Assembly (NCBI RefSeq): GCF_000092065.1
Contig: NC_009357.1
Coordinates: 868,001 to 932,000, forward strand
Direction of reading: 5' to 3'
Length of the DNA stretch: 64,000 bases
Origin: Ostreococcus lucimarinus CCE9901
Lineage: Eukaryota; Chlorophyta; Mamiellophyceae; Mamiellales; Bathycoccaceae
A model generated the notes under the pieces. The model was not told where the DNA came from. It was given only the letters and a program-made list of their open reading frames with translations, and did no database searches. Shown piece after piece: positions 55,318 to 62,676 of the stretch. Both the position numbers and the translations under genes were made by a program. Positions within the stretch are counted from its first letter, which is position 1. Every line of letters begins with the position of its first letter.

Positions 55318-57231
55318 ATGGCAGGCGGTGTTGCGGTGGCGTCGGGAGAGATCCGGCACGGCGATAGGGTCTTCAGTGGGAACTCTGGCCCCGCGCAGCG
55401 CGAACAACCCATAAACAAAGAACTCATCGCGCACTTCAAAAGCAAGGGAGACAGTGTGTCCTGGGGCATCGCTGCAAGCATAGAGAACTACGAGGAGGAT
55501 ACGAAGAGGCCAGTGTTGTCGGGCGCATGCATCGCGTCGCTCTACGACCAAGAGACCGAGCGCGAGTTGGCAGAGGAGGTGGAGAACAGAATTGAGCGGG
55601 TGCTAAGCGACGACGCAGCCTTGTTGAAAATACGTCGATATTTGAAGACCTTCCACGCGGACGAGCGCGAATGGGATGTGAGAACGTGTGCAGCGGCGGC
55701 TCGAGGGGGCAACTTGGAGTGTTTGAAATATCTGCACGAGCACGGGTGCGCGTGGGATAAGAGTGCGTGTGAAGCGGCGGCTCAAGGTGACCACTTGGAG
55801 TGTTTGAAATATCTGCATGCGAACGGGTGCACATGCGATGAGAGTGCGTGTTTAGCAGCGGCTGAAGGTGGTCACTTGGAGTGTTTGAAATATCTGCACG
55901 AGCACGGGTACCCATGGAGTGAGTGGGTGAGTTTAGCAGCGGCCGAAGGCGGTCACTTGGAGTGTTTGAAATATCTGCACGAGCACGGGTGCGTATGGAA
56001 TAAGAAAACGTGTCGAGCAGCGGCTCGAGGTGGCGACTTGGAGTGTTTGAAATATCTGCACGAGCACGGGTGCGCGTGGGATGAGAGTGCGTGTGAAGCG
56101 GCGGCTCGATGTGGTCATTTGGAGTGTTTGAAATATCTGCATGAGCACGGGTGCCCGTGCGATGAGAGTGCGTGTGAAGCGGCGGCTAGCTGTGGCGACT
56201 TGGAGTTTTTGAAAGACCTGCACGAGCACGGGTGCCCATGGGATGAGAGTGCGTGTGAAGCGGCGGCTCTAGGTGGTCACTTGGAGTGTTTGAAATATCT
56301 GCACGAGCACGGGTGCGTATGGAATAAGAAAACGTGTCGAGCAGCGGCTCGAGGTGGCGACTTGGAGTGTTTGAAATATCTGCACGAGCACGGGTGCGCG
56401 TGGGATAAGAGTGCGTGTTCTGCAGCGGCTGGACGCGGTCACTTGGAGTGTTTGAAATATCTGCACGAGCACGGGTACCCATGGAGTGAGTGGGTGAGTT
56501 TAGCAGCGGCCGAAGGCGGTCACTTGGAGTGTTTGAAATATCTGCACGAGCACGGGTGCGTATGGAATAAGAAAACGTGTCGAGCAGCGGCTCGAGGTGG
56601 CGACTTGGAGTGTTTGAAATATCTGCACGAGCACGGGTGCCCGTGCGATGAGAGTGCGTGTGAAGCGGCGGCTAGCTGTGGCGACTTGGAGTTTTTGAAA
56701 GACCTGCACGAGCACGGGTGCCCATGGGATGAGAGTGCGTGTGAAGCGGCGGCTCTAGGTGGTCACTTGGAGTGTTTGAAATATCTGCACGAGCACGGGT
56801 GCGTATGGAATAAGAAAACGTGTCGAGCAGCGGCTCGAGGTGGCGACTTGGAGTGTTTGAAATATCTGCACGAGCACGGGTGCCCGTGCGATGAGAGTGC
56901 GTGTGAAGCGGCGGCTAGCTGTGGCGACTTGGAGTGTTTGAAATATCTGCGCGAGCACGGGTGCCCGTGCGATGAGAGTGCGTGTGAAGCGGCGGCTCTA
57001 GGTGGTCACTTGGAGTTTTTGAAAGACCTGCATGAGCACGGGTGCGCATGGGATAAGAGTGCGTGTTCTGCAGCGGCTCGAGGTGGTCACTCGGAGTGCT
57101 TGAAGTACTTGCACACGCACGGGTGCCCCGGGAATAAGCGTGCGTCTGAAGCGGCGGCTGGAGGTGACGTCATGGAGTGTTTGAGTTTGAAGTACTTGCA
57201 TAGATCGCTCAAACGAAAGATTTACAGGTAG
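55318..57231 (+). CDS. Ankyrin-like 27-residue repeat protein
   Basis: 637 residues from ATG 55318. The N-terminal 130 residues carry no repeats and contain helical parts such as KELIAHFKSKGDSVSWGIAA and ERELAEEVENRIERVLSDDA. From 55714 to 57171 there are 18 consecutive 81-bp units encoding LECLKYLHEHGCAWDES followed by ACEAAARGGH or variants; a short tail MECLSLKYLHRSLKRKIYR closes the protein. The LECLKYLHEHG type is an ankyrin-like repeat. Units 6-8 and 12-14 are nearly identical, as are 3-4 and 10-11, so recent duplication is likely. The gene is clearly less GC-rich than neighbours. Function unknown; a binding scaffold is usual for such repeats. It converges with the 2OG gene, 23 bp apart. 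Confidence 0.9.
   Translation: MAGGVAVASGEIRHGDRVFSGNSGPAQREQPINKELIAHFKSKGDSVSWGIAASIENYEEDTKRPVLSGACIASLYDQETERELAEEVENRIERVLSDDAALLKIRRYLKTFHADEREWDVRTCAAAARGGNLECLKYLHEHGCAWDKSACEAAAQGDHLECLKYLHANGCTCDESACLAAAEGGHLECLKYLHEHGYPWSEWVSLAAAEGGHLECLKYLHEHGCVWNKKTCRAAARGGDLECLKYLHEHGCAWDESACEAAARCGHLECLKYLHEHGCPCDESACEAAASCGDLEFLKDLHEHGCPWDESACEAAALGGHLECLKYLHEHGCVWNKKTCRAAARGGDLECLKYLHEHGCAWDKSACSAAAGRGHLECLKYLHEHGYPWSEWVSLAAAEGGHLECLKYLHEHGCVWNKKTCRAAARGGDLECLKYLHEHGCPCDESACEAAASCGDLEFLKDLHEHGCPWDESACEAAALGGHLECLKYLHEHGCVWNKKTCRAAARGGDLECLKYLHEHGCPCDESACEAAASCGDLECLKYLREHGCPCDESACEAAALGGHLEFLKDLHEHGCAWDKSACSAAARGGHSECLKYLHTHGCPGNKRASEAAAGGDVMECLSLKYLHRSLKRKIYR
55714..57171 (+). repeat. 18 tandem 81-bp units inside coding sequence
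   Basis: Each unit starts with TTGGAGTGTTTGAAA or a close variant and spans exactly 81 bp (27 codons). Eighteen fit exactly between 55714 and 57171, and the next codon begins MECL. Most units differ at few bases, and two blocks are duplicated at distances of 486 bp (units 6-8 and 12-14) and 567 bp (units 3-4 and 10-11). Assembly collapse or copy-number polymorphism is possible. Confidence 0.95.
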
Positions 57232-57254
57232 CGGAAAAATTACGCGAATTGAAA

Positions 57255-58193
57255 TCAAATACCTACGAAATCGGCGTACGCCGGACAGAGCCTACGACAG
57301 TGGCGAAATAAACGCATCGCTTCCATGGCGTCGCCCGAGGTCTCCGCGTCCACGGCGCGCTTGTGCAGGGCGTACGCCTCGGCGCCGACGGCGTCGGCGA
57401 ACGCCGGCGGCTCGCGAGCGTACATGACGTCGGTGCGAATGATGAATTTCACCGCGCCCTCGCCCACGGGCGCGCCCTCGTGCGGAATGTCTTGTCGAAA
57501 CACCAGAGCAGTGCCTCGCGCGCACGGCGCGGCGTCGGCGATCCATTCATCCGGCCAACGGTATCGATCGTCCTCGTCGCGCACGAATTTCGACGGCTCA
57601 AAGTCGCTCGGCGGCGCGAACATCGACGTCTCCCCACCTCGCGCGCAATCGTTCAGGTACACCAAGACGCTATAAAACGAACGCGTATTGAAATCTTCGA
57701 TCGTCGCCCCGTCGGTGTGCGGTGAAAAGTGCCCGCGTCCAGAGTATCGATTAAACAACAAGTGTTCGTTCACGCCTCGCGCCACCCATCGTCCGCGCGC
57801 CCCCGCGCCGTGCGTCTCATCCTCCTCAATCGTGATCTCCGGCGTCGCGTGCGGTTTCAATCGCGCCCACAGCGCTTCCGCGACCGTCTTCGACATCACC
57901 TCCACCGTATCCGCGTTCCTGAACGATTTTCTATTCCTCGCCTCCGCGTCCTCGTGCCAAAAGCTCAACCGTCCCGACCGCCGCGCGGCGTCCACCAGCC
58001 TTTCGCACTCCGTCGCCGTCAGCACGTCCCGCGCGACGAACGCATCGAGCGGGCTCGCGCACCTTCGCGCGCTCGTCGTCGCTTCGTCACCGCGTCGCTC
58101 GACCGCGTCGTCGAACGGTTTCGCGTCTTCGGCGCACGCCTTCTCCACGGGCGTCACCGCGCTCTTATCGACGTCCACGAACGCGCGCGACAT
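57255..58193 (-). CDS. 2-oxoglutarate/Fe(II) oxygenase (prolyl 4-hydroxylase-like)
   Basis: 312 residues from ATG 58193 (SRAFVDVDKSAVTPVEKACA); the frame continues upstream over the ABA4-like promoter and start but that part looks non-coding. The catalytic jelly-roll carries the iron ligands HTD in GRGHFSPHTDG, and a distal His in FRQDIPHEGAPVGEGAVKFI with a following Arg (IRTDVMY), suitable for 2-oxoglutarate. Nearby are FNTRSFYSVLVYLNDCARGG and ETSMFAPPSDFE. The C-terminal part is helical and ends CRRLCPAYADFVG. Prolyl or other hydroxylation of protein or small substrate is possible; the substrate is not readable. No transmembrane anchor was seen. Confidence 0.85.
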   Translation of the reverse strand: MSRAFVDVDKSAVTPVEKACAEDAKPFDDAVERRGDEATTSARRCASPLDAFVARDVLTATECERLVDAARRSGRLSFWHEDAEARNRKSFRNADTVEVMSKTVAEALWARLKPHATPEITIEEDETHGAGARGRWVARGVNEHLLFNRYSGRGHFSPHTDGATIEDFNTRSFYSVLVYLNDCARGGETSMFAPPSDFEPSKFVRDEDDRYRWPDEWIADAAPCARGTALVFRQDIPHEGAPVGEGAVKFIIRTDVMYAREPPAFADAVGAEAYALHKRAVDAETSGDAMEAMRLFRHCRRLCPAYADFVGI

Positions 58194-58323
58194 CGCCTCG
58201 ACGACGGCGTCGACGACGGTCGCGTCGCCGCCGCCGTCGTCGCCGCCGCGCGCGTCGACGCTCGACCGTTCGGTCGACCGTTCGCGGCGCGGCGCGGCGA
58301 GCTGTGCGGCACTGTCGAGCGCG

Positions 58324-59016
58324 ATGGAACGCGTCGCGCGCGCGTCGTCGCGCGCGGCGACGGTCGGGGCGTCGCGTGCGGGGACGGGGAACGCGCGCGC
58401 GACGACGGCGTCGCGCGGCGCGCGCGCGACGACGGCGCGGCGCGCGCCGGCGGCGGCGTTTCTTTCGTCGGTGTCTCGAAAGTGTCGTCGCGGAAGGACG
58501 ACGACGACGGGAGCGCTGGCGATTCCGGACACCGCGTTCACGGTGGCGACGATGGCGGTGATGCCGATGTACGCGCTCATGATCGCGAGCCCGCGGTCGA
58601 AGCGCGTGCTCGCGATGGTGGAGTCGAAGGCGTTGTTTTGGGTGCTCGGAGCGTGTTATCTGTGCGCGGCGGGGGCGTCGTTGGCCTCGGCGCACGTGTT
58701 CGACGCGGCGAGAGCGGTGCTGAATGATCGTTCAGCGCCTTTGGTGACGAAATTCGTGACGCTGGTGAGCGAATTCATGGCGACGTCGGAGACGGCGGCG
58801 AGCGCGTGGGTACACCTGTTGTCGTTGGATTTCTTCGTGGCGAGATTCGTGTACTTGGATTCGGCCAAGTATAGCTCGAGCGCGGGGGATTTGGTGGCGC
58901 GGATACCGGTACGGCACTCACTTATTTTGTGCTGCATGTTCGGACCGCTCGGGCTGATTTCGCACGCGCTGACGCGGGCAATTTGGAACACGTACGTCGT
59001 CGTCGACGTGGTGTGA
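58324..59016 (+). CDS. ABA4-like (DUF4281) plastid membrane protein
   Basis: 230 residues from ATG 58324. The N-terminal 65 residues (RASSRAATVGASRAGTGNAR) form a transit peptide. Four membrane segments follow, including FTVATMAVMPMYALMIASP, FWVLGACYLCAAGASLASA, SAWVHLLSLDFFVARFVYLD and HSLILCCMFGPLGLISHALT. ASAWxHLLxxDxFxAR and RHSxxLCxxFxPxGxxSH are the conserved signature of Arabidopsis ABA4, needed for neoxanthin formation from violaxanthin and so for ABA synthesis. Prasinophytes contain neoxanthin-type xanthophylls, which agrees. Whether it is the neoxanthin synthase here is inference. It starts 130 bp from the divergent 2OG gene and is followed by photolyase. Confidence 0.9.
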   Translation: MERVARASSRAATVGASRAGTGNARATTASRGARATTARRAPAAAFLSSVSRKCRRGRTTTTGALAIPDTAFTVATMAVMPMYALMIASPRSKRVLAMVESKALFWVLGACYLCAAGASLASAHVFDAARAVLNDRSAPLVTKFVTLVSEFMATSETAASAWVHLLSLDFFVARFVYLDSAKYSSSAGDLVARIPVRHSLILCCMFGPLGLISHALTRAIWNTYVVVDVV

Positions 59017-59091
59017 CGCGACGCCGACGACCGAAGATCGGAAGTTTGTCGAATGTATCAATACAAAAGAATGCTGTGATTTGAATTTGAA

Positions 59092-60612
59092 TTATTGCGC
59101 CTCCTCCGTAGCCTTGCGCTTGTTTGCCGCCGGCACGTTGATTTTGAACAACCCGGGATTAGCGGCGTGCGAGCTCTCGCCAGATTTGAAGTCTGCTTTC
59201 GCCGCCTTGACGAGCGCGTTGACGCGAGCGATGTAGTCGGGGATGCTAAACTTCTTCTTTGTGCTGTCGTACGCCATGTATCGAATCTTGCCGAAAACTT
59301 CGCGTTCTTTCCAACCTTGATCGTGCACGCCCACGATGGACCACATGCATCCGACGTAGCCGCTCGGATCGCGACCATCCAGCGAGTACGTGTCGTTCAA
59401 ATAAATTGCAAACTTCAACGCTTGCTCGGGCGACTCGGTCCACTCGAGAATCTTCTTCGCCCAATACATTCGACAAAAGCCGTGCATCTTACCTCCATAA
59501 CGCAACTCTCGCTGGGCGGCGTTCCACAGATCGTCGTGCGTCTTCGCCCGCTCGAGTTCTTCGAGCGAGTACAAGTACGGACGCTTGTCACTCGCATGCA
59601 GGCGAAGCGTGTCCTTGGCCCAGTCGTACTTTTGTCCCTCAATCTGATCGTACTTCGGGCTGTAGTAGCAAAAGTTGTCGGACAACTCTCGACGAACGAC
59701 GAGCTCTTCGAAGAACGACTCATACGCGGGCGGCGACGCCTTTCCGACGGCTTTCTTTGCCTCGAGCGCGCATCGCTGACCAGAAATCTGCCCAAAGTGC
59801 AGCCAAGGCGACAGCCCGCTCAGCGCCTGCGGCTTGGATGGATCGTTGCGCTTCTCGTACAACTTCATGCGTGAGTTCACAAAGTCGTCCAAAACAGCGT
59901 GCGCCGCGGTTTCGCCCGGGATCGCCCACGTCACTTCCGGCACCGCTTGCCCGCGCGACAGCGCCTCGGCGATGATGTCGTCCCACTTCACCGCGTCGAG
60001 CGCCGGGCCGCTGTACTTGGGCAAATCATCCGGCACTTCCGGGAATTCGTGCAAGAACTCCGGGTAACGCTTCGCCAAGCGCCCTCGAAGCGTCCGCGCG
60101 CCGACTTCGAGCTTGTCGCTCGCTTCCCAGCACGGCACTACGTTGTGCGCGTCGCATTCCTCGCAGTGCGCCGAGCGCGCCTCGCACAATGCCGCCAGTT
60201 CTTTCCGCCATTTCAACCCATCGCGAAGCGGCGAAAAGTCGCACACGATCGTTTTCGCACCAATCTTCTTGGCCAGCGCATCGATCGCGATCGCTGGCTC
60301 ATCCCCGTACGTCATCGCGAACGTCACGTTTTTCGCCTTCGCCGCGCCCTCCAGCTCGCGAAGTCCACGCAGCATGAACCCGAACTGTCGCGCCCCCGCG
60401 CCGAGGAACTTTGTCAGCAGATTAAACGCGATCACCACCGGCGCGTCGTTCGCGCGCGCGACGTCGCACGCGCGCAGCAGCGCCCAGTTATCTCGCACGC
60501 GTTGGTCCCTGGACAGCCAGTACACGACTGGCGCGTTCGGTCCCGCCTCGGGCTTCGTCCCGCGCGTCAGCGCGCGATAGCGCTTCTTCGACGCGCACAA
60601 CGCCGACGGCAT
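59092..60612 (-). CDS. Class II CPD photolyase
   Basis: 506 residues from ATG 60612; the longer frame upstream begins only at a GTG. The N-terminal domain starts PVVYWLSRDQRVRDNWALLR, typical of class II enzymes. C-terminal FAD region: LSGLSPWLHFGQISGQRCAL, FFEELVVRRELSDNFCYYSP, DTLRLHASDKRPYLYSLEEL, GKMHGFCRMYWAKKILEWTE and DPSGYVGCMWSIVGVHDQGW. These match the plant UVR2/PHR1 sequences closely. The enzyme repairs UV-induced cyclobutane pyrimidine dimers with blue light, using FADH-. The basic tail NKRKATEEAQ could help nuclear location. It converges with the ABA4-like gene and is divergent from the carotenoid oxygenase, with 88 bp between starts. Confidence 0.95.
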   Translation of the reverse strand: MPSALCASKKRYRALTRGTKPEAGPNAPVVYWLSRDQRVRDNWALLRACDVARANDAPVVIAFNLLTKFLGAGARQFGFMLRGLRELEGAAKAKNVTFAMTYGDEPAIAIDALAKKIGAKTIVCDFSPLRDGLKWRKELAALCEARSAHCEECDAHNVVPCWEASDKLEVGARTLRGRLAKRYPEFLHEFPEVPDDLPKYSGPALDAVKWDDIIAEALSRGQAVPEVTWAIPGETAAHAVLDDFVNSRMKLYEKRNDPSKPQALSGLSPWLHFGQISGQRCALEAKKAVGKASPPAYESFFEELVVRRELSDNFCYYSPKYDQIEGQKYDWAKDTLRLHASDKRPYLYSLEELERAKTHDDLWNAAQRELRYGGKMHGFCRMYWAKKILEWTESPEQALKFAIYLNDTYSLDGRDPSGYVGCMWSIVGVHDQGWKEREVFGKIRYMAYDSTKKKFSIPDYIARVNALVKAAKADFKSGESSHAANPGLFKINVPAANKRKATEEAQ

Positions 60613-60700
60613 CGCGCGCTCGAGCGTCGGCGCGCGCGCGAGGACTCGGCGTCGAGTTTTGACGCGCGCGGGCGACGTCACTCAACGCCGCGTCGCGCGC

Positions 60701-62581
60701 ATGTCGCGCGCGTTCGACGCGTGCGAGCGCGCGCGCGCGATCGCGACCGCGTCGAACGCGCCATGCGATCGGCGCGCGTCGCACCGCGCGCGCGTCGCGT
60801 CGCACCGCGCGGCGACGACGTCGCGAGACGCGGATAAAGGCGCGGAAAAGTTTGTGCCGGGGACGCTCGGATGGGGACGACGACGCGGGTCGATCGATCC
60901 GCGCGTCGATGGCGACGTGCTGGAGGACGCGCGCGCGCATGGGTACTGCGTGTACACGCACGCCGACTGGGCGCACGCGTACGTGAGCGCGGACGGTGAA
61001 CACGCGTACGAGAGCGCGTGCGCGTTCGGCGCGGCGCCGGAGGAGCTGCGCGGCGGCACGCTGTATCGCATCGGACCCGGGTTGTTTGAGCGCGAGAAGG
61101 AGTACGCGCACATGCTCGACGGTGATGGTCTAGCGCTGCGATTCAGGTTTTCTTCAGATGGCGCGTCGGTGGCGTTTACGTCGCGATTCGTTCGCACGCG
61201 CGAGTTCGCCGAGGAAGACGCCGCGGGCAAGGTGTTGTATCGAGGAACGTTCGGGACCATGCGAGAAGGAGGGATGTTGAATAATGCGTTCGATTTACAC
61301 ACGAAAAATTTAGCGAATACGAATATCGTGCGATGGGGCGGTCGCGTGCTCGCGTTGTACGAAGCAGGTCAGCCCGTGGAAGTGGACGCGGAGACGCTCG
61401 CTACAAAGGGCGTGGACGATTTAGGCGGTCGACTCGAGCCGGGACAGTACTTCACGCTCGGGTTACCGGAACCCATCGGATCGACGATCGAACGCTCTGC
61501 TGGACTTGGGGGGCGGGCGTTCACCGCACACCCGCACATTGACTCCAACACCGGATACTTGGTCGGTTGGGGATGGAAATCTCGCATCACCGCCAAGGCG
61601 GTGGAGATTTCGCTGTGGGAGTGGGATGAAGATTGGCGCGAGATGGGAAGACGCGACTACGTTATGGAGGGCTGCGAGGCCGCGCCGCACGATTTCGGTG
61701 TGACAGAAAAGTGGTACGTGATGATTCAAAATCGACTCGGCATCGATCCTCTACCGTTTCTCGTCGGGGCCAAGGGCGCGGGTGAGTGCCTGATTTCGCA
61801 GCCGCAAGAACCACTCCTCGTGCACTTGATCCCGCGCTCGACGCAGACGCCGAATGTGGCGAAACCGGTGGAACCCGTGATCGCCGAAGGGCCTCGAGAA
61901 TCGTTCGAGATACACGTGGCGCTCGCGCACGACGGGCCACCTTTGAGCCGCGGCGAGACGACGTCGGAAGATCTCGAGAACTGGGTCACCGTGTACACCG
62001 CGGGCTGGGACAAGCTTTCTCCTGGTGTGTTCCTCGGCGAGTGGGGCTCAAGCGACCCTTGGCCGTTTCCAGTGCCCACGGAGTTGAGTCCAGACTTTAA
62101 CAACATCCCGAGAACGCTGTTGTGGATGTATGAAATCAACGCCGTCACCGGGGAAGTGAAGCGTCAACCGGCGCCAGGTTGCGAAGATTTGTGCATCGAC
62201 CATCCGCACGTGTCGCCGTTATTCGAGGGCAAGCGCGCGTGTCGGTACGTGTACGCTTCGTTGAGTAACGAAGTTCGCGTCAGCGGACCGCCGCTTGGTT
62301 ACGTGCGCATCGACCTAAAGACGGGCGAATTGCAAAAGTGGTACGCGAGCAACCGAAGCTTTTGCGAAGAACCAGTCATCGTGCCGAAAGCGAACGGCGC
62401 AAACGAAGACGATGCGTGGTTGATCGGGCTGATCGCGGACCATTCGCGGGAGAACCCAGCTGGGATTTCACGAGTCGTCGTTCTTGACTGCGCCGACATA
62501 GCCGCGGGCCCGGTGTGTAGCATTCCTCTGCGCAATAGAATCCCACACGGGCTGCATGGAATGTTTGTCGGTCGAGAATGA
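60701..62581 (+). CDS. Carotenoid cleavage oxygenase (RPE65/CCD/NCED family)
   Basis: 626 residues from ATG 60701. About 55 Arg/Ala-rich residues precede the beta-propeller, consistent with a plastid enzyme. Four iron-binding His are placed in AHPHIDSNTG, APHDFGVTEKW, SFEIHVALAHDG and RIPHGLHGMF, with conserved GGTLYRIGPGLFEREKEYAH and MLDGDGLALRF near the start. The family oxidatively cleaves carotenoids, giving apocarotenoids, xanthoxin or other products. It diverges from plant NCED around the His sites (for example FEIHVA), so substrate and cleavage position are open. Its neighbour, a probable ABA4, makes an ABA-route link tempting but unproven. The stop lies inside a 16-bp tandem duplication. 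Confidence 0.9.
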   Translation: MSRAFDACERARAIATASNAPCDRRASHRARVASHRAATTSRDADKGAEKFVPGTLGWGRRRGSIDPRVDGDVLEDARAHGYCVYTHADWAHAYVSADGEHAYESACAFGAAPEELRGGTLYRIGPGLFEREKEYAHMLDGDGLALRFRFSSDGASVAFTSRFVRTREFAEEDAAGKVLYRGTFGTMREGGMLNNAFDLHTKNLANTNIVRWGGRVLALYEAGQPVEVDAETLATKGVDDLGGRLEPGQYFTLGLPEPIGSTIERSAGLGGRAFTAHPHIDSNTGYLVGWGWKSRITAKAVEISLWEWDEDWREMGRRDYVMEGCEAAPHDFGVTEKWYVMIQNRLGIDPLPFLVGAKGAGECLISQPQEPLLVHLIPRSTQTPNVAKPVEPVIAEGPRESFEIHVALAHDGPPLSRGETTSEDLENWVTVYTAGWDKLSPGVFLGEWGSSDPWPFPVPTELSPDFNNIPRTLLWMYEINAVTGEVKRQPAPGCEDLCIDHPHVSPLFEGKRACRYVYASLSNEVRVSGPPLGYVRIDLKTGELQKWYASNRSFCEEPVIVPKANGANEDDAWLIGLIADHSRENPAGISRVVVLDCADIAAGPVCSIPLRNRIPHGLHGMFVGRE

Positions 62582-62607
62582 AAAGACGCCTGAATGAAAA
62601 GACGCCT
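62576..62607. repeat. 16-bp tandem duplication across the CCD stop codon
   Basis: GAATGAAAAGACGCCT occurs twice back to back (62576-62591, 62592-62607). The stop TGA (62579-62581) lies in the first copy, and the second copy carries a TGA at the equivalent place in the 3' UTR. The coding end is unaffected. It looks like a recent replication slip. Confidence 0.9.
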
Positions 62608-62676
62608 ACAGTAAAATTGTACTTTGTAACAAAATGTTTGCTTGCGTTCGCGTAAGTTTTGGTTTTACAACATTGT

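Noticed and set aside
55436-57258. CRISPR-like array or antisense repeat ORFs
   Set aside because: The 81-bp units are contiguous, without spacers, in one frame with the ankyrin-like consensus. Antisense frames simply mirror the repeat.
58194-58580. N-terminal extension of the 2OG oxygenase
   Set aside because: Overlaps the start and transit peptide of the ABA4-like gene on the other strand and is low-complexity.
58324-62581. Operon interpretation of ABA4-like, photolyase and carotenoid oxygenase genes
   Set aside because: The genes alternate in strand and this is eukaryotic nuclear DNA, so only shared regulation can be suggested.
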